Assembly: GCF_034190915.1 (NCBI RefSeq)
Contig: NW_026947509.1
Location: forward strand, 33,674,767-33,738,766
Direction: 5' to 3'
DNA from: Cavia porcellus
Lineage: Eukaryota; Chordata; Mammalia; Rodentia; Caviidae
Length of the DNA: 64,000 nucleotides
This document shows positions 1-13,029 of this stretch, piece by piece (the stretch's first letter is position 1; every line of letters starts with the position of its first letter). The translations under genes and the position numbers were made by a program. The notes under the pieces are model-generated. The model did not search any database, was not told the DNA's origin, and saw only the letters and a list, made by a program, of their open reading frames with translations.

Positions 1-770
1 GTGCTAACCACTCCAGCATCAGCAGCCACATATGCCCAGGGATGACTCCTTGTAGCCTAACATCCCTAATCTCATCAATTTCTCCTCAACACAAAGTTTC
101 AAAGGATTCTGCAGCCCAGTTCTCCCAATGAAGCCCACTTCTTATATGCAGAGACCTACTAAGAGGAAACAGATTCCTAATAATTCCTCTAACTACTATG
201 AAGAGAGGACCACTCACAGTGACTATAATTAAGAAAAGATAGTGGGCTGCTTTGGAATAATGATTGTACTCTTGACTCAGTCGACAATTCTCTTCTAAAT
301 CCTTAACCTACAGGTACTTGGAAAAGCTGAAACGCATATAAGTAACATCCTTCCCTAAAAGCATGCCAATGACCTTTATCTCCTCCATACAACCTTTTCT
401 TCTTGAAAAGCAACTGCTCCCCGCTTAGTCTCTAACTGTAACAGACCAGCTAACCACAGCATTCACCTGTAGCTGAGCACTGAACATCCTTCCTCTTCCT
501 ACAGTCACCTCAAGATTCAGCACAGCTGGCTTTCTCACCTCGCCACTTCTCTGAAAAGTGAGTACATCAGTAACTTCAATGCTGTCCAAATCAAGAAAGT
601 TTTCTAACCCTTATAGCCTTCATCCCCCGGCCTACTGTGAGGTCTATTTAACACAGAAAACCAGTCCTATCTGAGGCAATAATTGAGAGGTACCAGCAAC
701 AGGATGCCTAAAAACTCAAAACTCCCCAAGTCTTCACTGCCAAGTACTATTCAAAATCTAAACTTCATGC

Positions 771-2350
771 AGGGTATGGCAATGCACACCAGTAGCCCCA
801 GAACCCAGGAGGTTGAGGCAGGACCACTGCCAGTTAGTTCAAGGAGAGCCTGGACTATTTAGCAAGGCTATGTCTAAAAAAAAAAAAAAAAAAAAAAAAA
901 CAAATAAACAAGCAAACAACTCCCATCCCTAAAAACCTGAAGAATCTAAACTTCAGTTCCTAAAAAGAAACTACAATTTCAATACAAAATTATGAAGGTC
1001 TGGGAGTCAAAAACTACTTCTTTAGAAGCTCATGATTCAAATCTAGCTCTGCCCTCTTCCACAGAACCAGGTTTTCATATATAATCACATACAGCTATTA
1101 GATTTAACAAGTTGCACACCTGACTCATCAGCTTGTCTATCCCAAACCTCTGTATGGACTCAATTCCTAGAGCTAAAGACAACCACCATGTAATAAGTCA
1201 TTCAATTAAGAATCTGGATTCATCCTTTGCTCTTCACATCCTACCACCTCCTATACCCATTTAGATTTTACTAAACCTCTAATCTTTCAGTCCTGTAACT
1301 AAATTTTGTTCACATGTTTACTTCTGTTAATAGCACCCTAAACTTATGTAAATAGTCTTATTCCACGCTCACATTACTTCATGCTCCACATTACTGGTTT
1401 CAAATGCAAACTTGAACAAAACTCTCTCCAAACCTTCACTGGCACATAATTAGCAAATAAACCCAAAGGTTCTCCAGGAGAAACAGCTGCTTCCGAGCGC
1501 ATCTCCCCGACTTCATGTTATAGTTAAGGCCAACATCTTCAGAGCTTTGTTCTTAAATCAGCAATTTCTTGCCTCTTTTGTCTTTAAACAACCCCTTTCT
1601 GCTATCAAGAATATTTCACCACAGGAGGGGGTGGGCACAGCCGCTAGGGTGAAGAAAGGGTAGTTGAGAAGAAGAGGGGAAAAAAAGCAAAATAAATTGG
1701 AAAGAGTGATAAGGGGAAGAGAAACTGAGAATGTAGACACAGACACAAGAATACAGCAGGCATCTGATAAAACATTTTCTGAGCATCTTAATAGTCTTTT
1801 TAAAATATACCCTTGGGCTAGGCCTAGTAGCATGTGCCTATAATTCCAGTATTTGGGAGGTTGAGCCAGTAGGATCACTGTGAGTCTGAGGCCAGCCCAG
1901 GATACACAGTGCTTTCAAAGCCAGTCTGAACAAAATACAAAAAACAAAACAATCAAACCAAAAAATCCTGTACTGTCTATATCTAGGGCATGAGTTAATG
2001 GCTCACCAAAATTAAGAAATACAGTGTGTTTCTTAATAGTTTGTTCCTAAGGCAAATACATAGCAAAAGAGATGGAACTACAAAATGGTAACTAGTAACA
2101 AAAATAGAAAGTGCCCTGGGGAAAGAGAAATATCTCTTTCTTGTATGGTACAACTGGCAAAGACTTGGAGGGAGAGCAGACTGGGAGCTGAATCCAAGGC
2201 CTTCATACTGAGTTACATTCCAGCCCCTTTTTTATTTTGACACAAGGTCTTACCAAGTAAGTTGCCCCAAACTAGGCACAAATTTGTAATCCTCTTGCCT
2301 TAACCTCCCAGACTGCGGAGATTATAGACATGCATCCTTACACCCAGCTA
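771..2350. mobile_element. B1-like SINEs in GIGYF2 intron 3
   Basis: Copies at 771-902 (+), 1816-1965 (+) and 2225-2350 (-). Each shows the GTAATCCCAGCACT/GAGGCTGAGGCAGGA/GCCAGCCTGGGCTAC order or its inverse, with an A-run at its 3' end. A further copy lies at 4322-4430 (+). Confidence 0.75.
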
Positions 2351-2938
2351 CAAGCCTTCCTTAAGCCTATGGAAACAGATAATTTGAAAGAAGCTTCCTC
2401 TGCTTTTTCCTCACAGTCACGTAGGTAAGTGTCTCTAATTATTCTGCCTATTAAAAAAGAATCCTCACCTAGACTTATCTAAGTAGATTTTTCACCCTCA
2501 AAATATTGTCTCCAAATTAAACAACTAAAATTTCTTTTTAAAATGTCCTGAACTACATATTTGCACTTTAACAGGATACAAACCAATGTTAGCAAAGACT
2601 CTTTAGGTGGTAATAACAAAGTTATTTTAGAGCTTTTTTCTCCCCGTCTCCCTGCTTCTGTGCTATTACTTCCTCCAGATTTTCTGGAATGTTGCTTTTA
2701 TTACCAAAGAAAATTCTAAAACCTAAATCAAAAGTATTTAGCACCAAAGACTTTTCATCAAGATTGTACTTAAATGTTTTGTCAAGGTGAAATAAAACAC
2801 ACCGGGGATAACAATTAAATTTTTATAACCTTTCTGGTGGTCAGTTTGCCTTTGAATCATCCAAAAACCTTAAAATAATTCCAGTTCCAAGGACTTCAAA
2901 GGAAATGATTAACAACAAACAAAACCATTCAGGGAAAT

Positions 2939-2940
<2 letters not shown>

Positions 2941-2981
<41 letters not shown>
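2941..2981. repeat. (AT)n microsatellite
   Basis: About 20 uninterrupted AT units, followed by AACACACACC. Likely length-variable. It lies in GIGYF2 intron 3. Confidence 0.95.
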
Positions 2982-2982
<1 letters not shown>

Positions 2983-3042
2983 CACACACCATTCATTTAC
3001 AATAGTAAAACATGGAAAACAACTTTACTTTCCAACAATTTA

Positions 3043-3390
3043 CTCATTGATTTAACAAACATTTATTGAGAGCCTAACTATATGCCAGGCATTTGAGATA
3101 CAATGATGAACAGCTATACAAAAATCCAGATCAAATTCTTGCCCTCAGTGGAGCTCACATTCTAGTGCGAGTTGGAGGACTGAATATAAATAATAAGTAT
3201 ATAAAATGTTTGGCATGTTACATTTTTATTTTGACCGTGAAAAGAGTTAGAGAGATGGGCAGGAAGTGGAATGGACAAGCAAGGGCAAGCTGTATAGATG
3301 GTCAGGAAATGACTAGAGTAGTATTTAAGGGAAAGCTTTAAAAATGTGACTAATGTTTTACACTTAGAAATCATTTTCTTCATGAAACTT
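3043..3390. mobile_element. Ancient LINE-like remnant (L2-like)
   Basis: AACAAACATTTATTGAGAGC, TATATGCCAGGCATTTGAGA and GAGCTCACATTCTAGTG are typical phrases of old interspersed repeats shared by all mammals, most like L2. The family assignment is tentative. Confidence 0.4.
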
Positions 3391-4599
3391 CATGCACCTT
3401 TTAAAACTGTTTTGTAATTCAAGAATACATTTCTCTACCCTAAATAAAATTTAAGTCCTAAAGATTCTGTGTACTTCTCAAAATCCAAGCCTACAGATAT
3501 AATCCATCCCTCACAATTTCCAATGCCCTCCCCTCATCATAACTGGCCTCGGAATACCAATAAATGTCTTCATTTTATAAATCTCTTAAAAGTACATTTT
3601 ATATTATTTTTACAAAAATGATCTTCACAAGGACAAAGAGAACATCACTAAATGTTTCTATAGGGTTCAAAGTTACACATGGAGAAAAAAAAAGTTACAC
3701 ATGGATCCAATGTAATCAATCTCAAAATTCTTGATTCTCAAGTGCTCTGAGCACACTTTCTGACCTCAAACTTCATAACAATCATGTTACCCGCAGAAAA
3801 ATAGGACAGCAATCTATTCACACTGTAGCTTTCCAGCTCTCCGTTGCTTGGGTTAAGGGTCTCACATACTTCCTTTGCCAAAAGCTATTTTGACAAATAA
3901 GGCAGTGCCTGCCTGCTCAAACCTTCATTGCTCCATTTATCAGCATTTCAGGTGACTCTGGAATGTGCCTAGGTTATAATGTTTACAGATAACAGAGGTA
4001 ACAATTAGGTACAACTATTGTTTAAGGAAAGGACTGGGGACTACCCTCTCTGCTACAGCTACCTCAGTTCAAATTCTGCTTAAAATACTAGGTCAATCTA
4101 ACAAATTACCATCAAATTTTAGAGTACCAGTGTAAAGGAGGACATGCAAGACACTACTGACAGACTAAGACGACTGTTTGAAAACAAATGGTGCAGGGCA
4201 CAGGCCAGCAAACATTTCTGCAAAAGGGCTATGGAGAAAATATCTAAGCTCTACAAACCAGATAGCCTCTGACATAACTACTGAACCCTGCCAGAGCAAC
4301 ATAAAAGCAATCAGACGGCAGTGGGCATGGTGGTGCACACCAGCCTAAGGCTGGAAGATCGTCAAGTTGAAGCCTTGCCTGTGCAATTTAGTGAGACCCT
4401 GTCTCAAAGCTAAAACAGGATGCTTTAAAAAAAAATCTTCATTACATTACCATTTTAGTCATGTTTTCACAAAGAAAAAGACATGACAGCATATATAAAA
4501 GTAAAATAATTACAAATTCCAAAAAACAGCAAAAAAGCTGCACATGAAATGGTTTAGAGTAAACTATATAAATTTAAATCTACTTAGAAAAGGAAATTA

Positions 4600-4720
4600 G
4601 GGGCTGGGGATTTAGCTCAGCGGCATAAGCGCCTGCCTTTCAAGTGTGCAGTCCTGAATTCGATCCCTGGTACCGATAAAAATGAAAAAGACAAAAAAAA
4701 AAAAAAAAAAAAAAAAGAAA
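4600..4720 (+). mobile_element. Full-length ID-like SINE with perfect target duplication
   Basis: The tRNA-derived head begins GGGGCTGGGGATTTAGCTCA and contains an A box and a B box (GAATTCGATCC). The tail GGTACCGATAAAAATG leads into poly(A). The 14-base duplication at 4586-4599 and 4721-4734 is exact, so the copy is young. Confidence 0.9.
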
Positions 4721-4821
4721 AGAAAAGGAAATTAATAGATATGAATAAAGATTTACCTATTAAGAAATTTCACTAAAAGTATTTTCATAATGAAAAGCTC
4801 AATAATGAAACTGCCACATCT

Positions 4822-5095
4822 AGACGACTAGTTAAAACAAATGATGGTACATCCATACAATGCAACTATTAATAGGATAGTAAATATTTATTGATAAAAA
4901 GATGTTTCTGACTTAGTTTTTTAAAGGTTACAAAATTAAATATACAGTATGATCCCATTTTTGTTAAAGTACACGTACATATACACAAATAAGATACATA
5001 AAACCACTTGAAAAGATACACCAAGACTGTTACAGTGGTTGCTAAAATAATGGCAATTATGTCTTTTTCTAAATTAGTCATAATTTCATAGTCAT
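4822..5095 (+). mobile_element. Old L1 3'-end fragment
   Basis: The text ATGGTACATCCATACAATGC, a run like AGTATGATCCCATTTTTGTT, and CAGTGGTTGCT follow the order of ancient mammalian L1 (L1M) 3' ends. It is strongly diverged and has no open frame. Confidence 0.6.
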
Positions 5096-6148
5096 ATATT
5101 GAATTGGTAGTAAGAAAAAAATTTAAATATAAAATAACTAAAACAGGTGTTGCATTATTTAGGTGAACATTTTCAAAACAAACTCATAAAGGAGTTGCAT
5201 CAATTCTCAGATCTGCAAAGTGATTTCTCTTCGGTCTCCAAAAGTTAGCAATAAAGGTTAAGATCATCTAGGAATTATATATAAAAAAGGTATGTATATA
5301 ATAGAGTAAGCTAATAAGAGTCCTCAAATAGGGATCTTTTACAAGAAGTCTTAGCAAACTATACCAATTGAACAATCAAGAACGTTCAAGATACTAATTC
5401 AGTTTAGCTAGGTACTGCCTCTGACGTTACCAAAGGGGTTGTTCGAGGAATGAATGGAAAAAGTAACTATCATTATTCACGCCACTGAAGAGAGGATCTT
5501 CAATCACCAACTTTTGGGGAAAAGGAAGAAGAAGGGGGGAAAGTCACACTACAATGTGATGGATCTCAAAATTCCATGAGAATTCCATATTCGGGGTCCA
5601 AACATATCTGTAAGAGACTCAAAGGTCAATTAATTGTTATTATGGCAAATGCTAACTTAACCCTAAGATGGGCTATTTATTGCTAATAGTCTTTATAACT
5701 CTGGACCACTTGCCTAGCCCATCAATACAATAAAATTTAAGTAGTATTTCCATAAGAACTATGTTTCAAATGAGTCTATGAATAGTGATCACAAAACAAC
5801 ATTGTAGGAGAAAACATAAGACATTAAAATGTTACAATTATATTTATATAAAATTGTGTATGTTCCTAAACAAGAGCTCAAATAAAACAATTTTCTAAGA
5901 TGATGAGACTATGTGAGGTTTTAAATTCTATTATCACAACACAATCAGACCAAGAAAAAAATTACAAGAAGTTATAGAATGCAGTTATTTACCAAATAAA
6001 ATTTATAACTGAACTAGTCACACTGGTTTCAACTAGGCAGATGAAGCAAAGTGTCAAATCCATGCACATTTATAGATCACCCAGCACCTGTACAAATACC
6101 TTACTACTGTATTATCCAACATCAAACAAGATGAGACTGAAAACTCAC

Positions 6149-6189
6149 CATTCAGGCCCAAAGTTCAGTGTCTGTGTTTCCGCTGCCAT
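6149..6189 (-). CDS. GIGYF2: GIGYF2 first coding segment (N-terminal 13 residues plus split Trp codon)
   Basis: The segment encodes M-A-A-E-T-Q-T-L-N-F-G-P-E and the first two bases of a Trp codon, which the next exon completes. This matches the known N-terminus of the 4EHP-binding GYF protein GIGYF2. The ATG is in a strong context (A at -3, G at +4). The exon ends in phase 2 at a GTGAGT donor. The residues recognised as the 4EHP-binding motif come later and are not in this window. The call depends on a short peptide, but the exact match plus start context, splice sites, leader exons and EFHD1 synteny make it firm. Confidence 0.93.
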
Positions 6190-6233
6190 TCTCCTCTGTA
6201 TTTTCACAAAGATTTTTTTGTATGTGGAGAAAC
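6149..6233 (-). other. GIGYF2: GIGYF2 exon 3 containing the initiator ATG
   Basis: The acceptor is a pyrimidine-rich tract ending TCTCTGACAG|GTTTC with the first exon base at 6233. The donor is GAATG|GTGAGT with the last exon base at 6149. The exon has 44 nt of 5'UTR and then the coding start. A second AG closer to the ATG (AATACAG|AGGAG) has no pyrimidine tract and is the less likely acceptor. Confidence 0.9.
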
Positions 6234-6751
6234 CTGTCAGAGAAAAATATCTTCATACAATTAGTCAAGATAAAGTACAGAATTGTGGACCACAAGACAT
6301 AACTATAGTGGGTGCTTTTATGCTGTGTTTATGTTTCTGTTACCTAGAGTCAAAAGTATGATTTTTAATTCCTATTTACAACAATGTAGTGGGCAAAACA
6401 AAATAAATAAATCCATCATTCTTTCCTAATTCATTTTCTTCTTATGGTTATTTAAGCAAAGAACACAGGGCATAAAATGAAGTTAGTGAGGCAGATAGCA
6501 GTGGACTCTACAGGCCACTTGGACCCAATAAAGTATTTTCCCCTTAACACAGAAATGGAAAGTGAATAAAGGGTAATACAGTTACATTTTTTTTCCTATT
6601 ACTCTTTTATAGTAGCTTCCTAATCACCATTAGGGACCACAAAGAACCTTAAAATAAAGACTCTCTTTCACCTATCTTTTGGCTACTACTGTCACACCTC
6701 TCCCTTATTTCGGTTTAGCACTTCAAACTTTAGCAAGGGTTTAAAAACCTG

Positions 6752-8460
6752 GAGCCAGGTGTGGTAGCACACGCCTGTAATCCCAGCACTCTTCGAGGCT
6801 GAGGCAGGACAATCATTATAAATTTGAGACCAGCCTGGGCTACGAATTGAGCCCAAGGCCAGCCGAAACTGCTTAGAGAGACCCTGTCTCAGAAAGATAG
6901 AAAAAAAAAACTGGAAGGCAGGCATAGTGATACATGCCCTTAATCACAGCACTTGGTAATTAAGACTAGCCTGGGCTACAGTGAGACCCTCCTCAAAAAC
7001 CAAATTTTAGCACTTAGGAAACTGAAGCAGGATGACCAACAAGTTCCACTTCTACCTGGGCAACTTAGTCAGACTGTCACAAAATTTTAAAAAAGGCTAG
7101 AGATACAGCTCAGGAAGAAGTCCTCGGGTTCCCAGTACCACAAATAATAATACACAGATAAAAATTATCACAGAGCATCAAGTTAAAATTACAAACTAAA
7201 TGAATTTCATAAATGACTTTTCAAAGACAACTGTAAGCTAAGTACAATGGCCTATTAATCCCAGCTTCTTGGGAGGTTAAGACAGGATTAAAAGTGCAGG
7301 ATCAGCCTGGACAAACATTGATCCCAATTGGAAAAAAATAAATTAGAATTTAGAAAAAAAGAAACTACTGTAAAAATTATAAATATATTATAAAATAGCT
7401 CTAAGACACATTACTGTTTAAATGACTGGAAAAAATGATAAAACAGGAATTAGTCTACAACTTAGAAACAGCAAAATGAATGTATGTTAGCCCCTGTAAT
7501 CAGCCACTCATGTATCTGCCTGCCTTCTGGAAGGTATTTGTGGTCTTATGTCAACCAAGTATACTCCAGGAGACTCCTATCCTCCTATGTGACCACCCAG
7601 CCCAGGCCAGACAAGGGATGTACTCAGACTCAGAAACAATAAACGTAGTGTCCTCCTTAAAGTAACTGATGCTTTAAAAAATAAGATATTTCTTCCACAT
7701 TTTTTAACTTCTCTGAAATCAGAATGCACCTTAAATAGATGCCATGTTACAATTGCTGCTGGCTGGGTTGTAACTGTTCATTGTATGCACACAAGCAGAT
7801 TGCTGCTTAAAATATCTGTAAAATGATTACAATATGATTCTGCACTAAAGTAAAACTCAGCAAGTGCCAAGTGTGGTGGCACAGAGTTATAATCTCAGCA
7901 CTGCAGGACTCACTGGGAGTTCAAGGCCAGCCTGGGCTACACAGCAAGTCTAAAACAAAACCACTAAAAAAAAGAAAAGTAATGAAAGAGTAAAAACTTG
8001 GGCCAGGGATGGAGCTCGGTGGCCCAGCACCTGCCTGGCAAGCATGAGGTCCTGAGTTCAACCCCCAATTACCAAAAAAAAAAAAGTTAAAACTTAAAGT
8101 ATTTAATTGCTTTTAAAATCTTTACAAGCAACAAATGTCAAAATTTTAAATTGATTTTTAAAAAAACAGTGGCATTTTCCCTTAAAAACTGATATACAAT
8201 TAATGCTTTGAATAACAAACTAATGTACTGGTAGAAAGAGACTTCTAAAATGCTAAGGACAAAAAGTGATTTACAGGAGTCAGACTCTGAACATCTAGAA
8301 ATCTTAAGTCTCTTAATTTCACTTCTATGTTCTTCCTAAAGCATTTCTGTTCAAAGTCAGGCATGGTGGCACACGGCTGTAATCTCAGCACTCAGGAGGC
8401 TGAGGCAGGAGAATCACAAGCCTGAAGCTAGCCTGGGTTACACAGTGAGTTCAAGGAAGC
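6752..8460 (+). mobile_element. B1-like SINEs right of the GIGYF2 ATG exon
   Basis: Copies at 6752-6910, 6917-6998 (short), 7228-7340, 7868-7975 and 8355-8460, all plus strand and so antisense to GIGYF2. The first has the extra internal block after GGGCTAC. Confidence 0.75.
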
Positions 8461-9157
8461 AGTAAGTATTTATCCAGATTCTTCTCCAAGAAAAAAAAGA
8501 GCCAAAGAAGGGTTTCCACTGTGGAAGATGCTGCTGCCGCCTGGGCATCAGTGTTGTCTCTGGTGTGACCCTCAAGTCACCCCTGGTGCCCAGCAGCAGC
8601 AGTGACCACAATTGGTGGAAAAGAGCCCTCATCTTCTGAAGGGTTCTGAAGCACGTTGGCTGGCTCAAACCAGTTTCCTGCCTAGACTACAGATCAATAC
8701 TCTGGCTCAAAAAAACCAAAGCAATAAATAAAAAAATATATGAATAAATGAAACATGCATAAAAATGACATTCTAAGGGGCCAGGGATTTAGCTCAATGG
8801 CCTAACGCCTGCCTGGCAAACACAAGGTTGTGAGTTCAATCCCCGGTATAAAAAAAAAAAGGACATTCTATAGAAAAACCTACTAGTTTGCTAAGTAAGT
8901 TTGAAAGAGCCTTTTTTAAAATGCAAAACAGAAATTTTTAAGCAATAAGGAAATCTTGAGCCAGAGTTTACCTGCCACTATGAATTCTAAGTAATACATA
9001 AAATGGAGGGTCTTACAACTGACTCATGAGAGATTCTATTAAAATTATAATGCACTCCAACAATTATTTAAAAGTATGTGGACCTACCTGGCTATCAAAT
9101 AGAGCCACAGACACAACCTATGTTGTAAGATTTTAGTAGTAACACAAAACATATTGC

Positions 9158-9515
9158 CAGGTACGGTGGCACATGCCTGTAGGGCCAGTACAAGAAAGCT
9201 GTGGCAGGAGGATCACAAGTTCGAGGTAGCCTGAGCTACATAGGGACTTGAAGTTCAGCCTGAATGACAGAGATATCCTGTCTCAAAAAAAGAAATTTAA
9301 AAAAAAAAAAAAAAAAAAAAACTAAAATAGCTATGTTGGCCACCTATTTATTTATTTATCTATTTATTTGCCGTTTTTGAGACAGGATCTCACTATGCAG
9401 TTCAGGCTGGCCTTGAGCTCCCTTTGTAGCCCAGGCTGGTCTCTAACTCACAGGATCCTCCTGCCTCAGTCTCCCAAGTGCTGCGATTACAAGCATGTGC
9501 CACCATGCCCAGTCT
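9158..9515. mobile_element. Pair of B1-like SINEs in opposite orientation
   Basis: 9158-9320 is plus and 9370-9515 is minus, only about 50 bases apart. Transcribed together they could form a hairpin. They lie in GIGYF2 intron 2. Confidence 0.75.
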
Positions 9516-10005
9516 TTGACCACCTTTTTAAATCTCACCTAGACAAATGTTTTAAATTCAAATCCCTAGGAAACATTTGACTACTGGAAAATGGCTCCAA
9601 ATTTATAAAGAAGGTCAGGAGTTGAACCAGATTAAATTTATAAAACAACAAGATTCCAATTAAAAATCAAATGACAGTATTTGTGAAAATACTAAAAATA
9701 ACAATGTCAACTTTTTTCTCTTTAACTTCCAAGGCCATCACATATGGCCACACAAGGTTGTAGAAGAAGCAAGTCCAGGGCTGCTATTAACACAAATGGT
9801 ACAAACAGGGCCCCTGGAGTTGCTTGCATACCACAGTGCCTGCCAAAATGTAGTAGCAGTCTTTAATTATAAGAAAACCCTTGGATTCAGATAGCATCTA
9901 GGAAATAATGAACAAGGAAGTGCTGTCCCTGCCCACTTTATTACCCCACCTAAAAGCTTTAGGTACTGCAAAACTACCACAATGCACAGATATTAAATGC
10001 TGAGT

Positions 10006-11560
10006 CAGCCACACATGGTGGCACATAGCTGCAATCTCAGCTACTTCATGAAGCATGAAGCATCAGAAGAAGTTCAAACCTGGGCAATTAATGAGATCCC
10101 ATCTAAAAAAAATTATAAATTCCCCTATACCACCAAAAACAAAAGCACTCAATAGGTTTTTTTGTTTTTTAAGCCTTGAACTAGAAATCAAACCACCGCT
10201 TACAAGACAATTTCTATACAAAAATTAGAGTGTTTCTTAGTGTAAACACTTTAAACAACCTAAGAAACACCCAGACATAGTGGTGCGTACCTGTAATCCC
10301 AGCACTCAGGAGGCCAAAACAGGAAGATGGCCTTGAATTAAGTTTCAGACCAGCCTGAGCTACATAATGAGTTCAAGGATGGCCTGGAATACACAGCGAG
10401 TCTTTTTGGTTGGTTGGGGGGAGGGGGCGGTTGTCTTTTGAGTCAGGGTCTCCATCTCTAGCTCAAATTGGCCTTCAACTCGCCATCAATCCTCCTGCCC
10501 TGGCCTCTTGAGTACTGGGATTACAAGTATGCACCACTGTTACTGCACCCAGTCTGAGACCTTGTCTTTAAAAAAAAAAAAAAAAAAGAATTTAAGAACT
10601 AATCCAAGTGATTTAAATATCAAGAGACCAACACTGTTCTGTTCATTCTCCTTTATAAATTAAAGCAAAAAAATCTAAGAAGTAACAGCTGATGGAAGAA
10701 TCCTAATTTAACCCAGGCCTGATAGCACATACTGGTAATCCCTGCTACTCAGGAGAAAGTGAGGTAACTTTGAGAATGGCCCAGGCAACTTAACAAAACC
10801 GTAATTTTAAAAAAAAAAAAGGAAGGGAGAGGGCTAGGAATGCAGTTCAGTGGTACAGTATTCATACAACATGTATGAGACCGAGTTCAATCCTCAACAT
10901 TGCACCCCCCTCAAAAAAAGGAAATCTAACATGAACACTAATTACTATACAGTACTCTCTTAATTCTAAGTTTTTCCCTAATCAATTTAAATAAGTAATG
11001 GATTTTTGTGTATTTAAAAGCCTCTGAATTATTATCAGTTCAGCTAGAAACTGTCTTCTTCTGAATAATTTTTCTAAGGATGTAGTGAAGTACTAAAAGA
11101 GATTAGGGTTCACCTCCATTGTAAATCTCACCTGGTGAAATGTTTTCCAGTTCAAATCCTTAAAAGCCTTGTGGCCTTTATAAAGAAAGCAGCTCTGAAT
11201 TTATAAAACAATTCTGAATGTGAGCCACACTTTAGGACTCTGCTCCGCCATGCTCTTCTACCTCTAACTTCCCTTGAATTTCCTTTTCTCCCATAACTAG
11301 CATGATCCTGATATTTTTATTCTATCTTTACTTTTTCCTAGGCAGAATTCCCAAAATGTCACCTTTCTTTCTCCAATTTTCCTCAAAAGTTTTCACCAAT
11401 CAATCAATAAATTTATTTTTTAAAGAGCTTTCAATAGTTGGGCATGGTAGCATACGCCTCTAAGCTCAGCACCTAGGAGGCCAAGGCAGGAGGCTCACTT
11501 CTAATGCAGCCTGGGCTGCATAGTAAACTAGAGTCCAGCCTGAACTATACAGCAAGATTT
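10006..11560 (+). mobile_element. B1-like SINEs
   Basis: Copies at 10006-10115, 10710-10820 and 11439-11560, plus strand, diverged. The last runs directly into the (GGAA)n tract at 11561. Confidence 0.7.
10268..10585. mobile_element. B1-like SINE nested in a B1-like SINE
   Basis: A plus-strand copy (10268-10407) is cut at CAGCGAGTC. A minus-strand copy (10408-10548) follows. The host's end (TGAGACCTTGTCTTTAAAA) resumes at about 10549. Confidence 0.7.
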
Positions 11561-11619
11561 GGAAGGAAGGAAGGAAGGAAGGAAGGAAGGAAGGAAGGAA
11601 GGAAGGAAGGAAGGAAGGG
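11561..11619. repeat. (GGAA)n microsatellite
   Basis: About 14 GGAA units that begin at the 3' end of a B1-like SINE, then AAAGAAAG. GGAA arrays can bind ETS factors; no function is implied here. Confidence 0.95.
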
Positions 11620-13029
11620 AAAGAAAGAAAAGTTCTCAACAAGTTTTGGCACAAGCTCTCTGTAGACACTTTCTGAACTTTTCACACTGAAGTGGTGCTG
11701 CTCTCTACCAACCTTGCCCACTAAATTAAGAGTGACAAGAGGGTAGGCAGGGAATGGGAATTTAACACAATAAAATTCTCCCGGACTTCTGAATGGCCCT
11801 TCAAAGGCAAGAATCACATCCCACAATGCACAGAATATGCACCAATTCTTGCCCTCTGATTGACATGGGGTTTTTTGGTAGTTGCTTTTTCCTGTGATAC
11901 TGAGGATCAAACTCATGACCTCATGTTTGCCAGGCAGGCGCTTACATCACTGAGCTAAACCCCCAGCCCTGATTTATGTGTTTTGAAATTTTGTTGTAGT
12001 TTATTCTATTTTTTGTTGTTGTTGTTTGGAAATACAATGGATTAAAAAAAAAAAAAAAAAAAAGTCCCACCCCAGTCCTAAATGACAAATTGGATTATTT
12101 TTCTCTATCATCACCAACTAATGAAATTGCTAGCACTATTTTCAGTTTCCTAGTCAGCCAAGCTCAAAACATCAGTATCCTGAAACTCCCTCTCTATCCC
12201 TCACATCTAATCTGGTACCTCAAATCTGACTGCCCCTAAAGTTTTGTTGCCTTTTTTTTTTTTTTTTTTTTTTTAATTCTTCTTTTATGTAGTCCAAACT
12301 CTTGTCTGGATTACCAGGACACAATTTTGAATTTGCTTTCCTGACTCAACCTCAACATCGATTTCCCTGAGACAGTCTTCACTCCTCTTTAAAACTCCTC
12401 TTTAAAAACACTTGTACTACACATGGTAAAAACTAGTATTTTAGGTTCCCATCAGTTTGAGAACCCATGCCTCCCAAACTCAAAGCCAAATGACAAGTTT
12501 TTAGCATCCGCTGTATTTAACTTGTTTTTGGTTCTGTATTATGCCTTTTCCTCCCTGCAAGTCAGACTATCCTCCCTCAGAATGACCTGTACAAAACTAA
12601 GGACCAGTCAAGCCATCTACTTCATAAATTATTTCCCAAAATAGAAAAATATTTTACCCTCTGAAAAGGAAAAACAAAATGATCCAGGTAAAAAATAATA
12701 GGCCGTAGACATAGTTCTGCAGTAAAGGATCTTGTACAAATCCCTGGGTTCAATCCCTAGTAACAAAAAAGGGGCAAAGGGGCAGAAAATAGTAACTAAT
12801 TTGGGAAGGACACTGAGTATAGTTTTGGACAAATAAATATAGTAGGGTTCCTGAAACGATGTCCAGAAGACCTTGTGCTCTGGAGCAGAAGCAAGGAAGT
12901 GAAAGGGAAAAATAAAAAAAAAGGAAAGAGGGGAAAAGATCTGGAAACAAGTACAGACAGCTAAAACAAATAACTGAATGAGGATATCCAAAACAGAAAC
13001 CAAGAAAAAATAAGCACAAGGCAAATGTC

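Larger units (their letters stand above)
7097..11970. mobile_element. Older ID-like copies in GIGYF2 intron 2, left part
   Basis: Diverged heads with TAGCTCA-like A boxes and GTTCAA-like B boxes occur at about 7097-7140 (+, partial), 8001-8085 (+), 8777-8860 (+), 10830-10915 (+) and 11882-11970 (-). Each ends in an A-run on its own strand except where truncated. Confidence 0.7.

Noticed and set aside
4600..4680. tRNA gene-like A and B boxes
   Set aside because: These are the tRNA-derived heads of ID SINEs; there is no intact cloverleaf or terminator, and they recur dozens of times.
1..6148. Further GIGYF2 coding exons left of the ATG exon
   Set aside because: I looked for the next expected segment (SSGGSITSPPLSPALPKYKL) on the minus strand and did not find it; it must lie beyond the left edge.
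8438..8668. Possible pseudogene fragment near 8460-8690
   Set aside because: GC-richer than its surroundings, but none of the six translations was recognisable, so no call was made.
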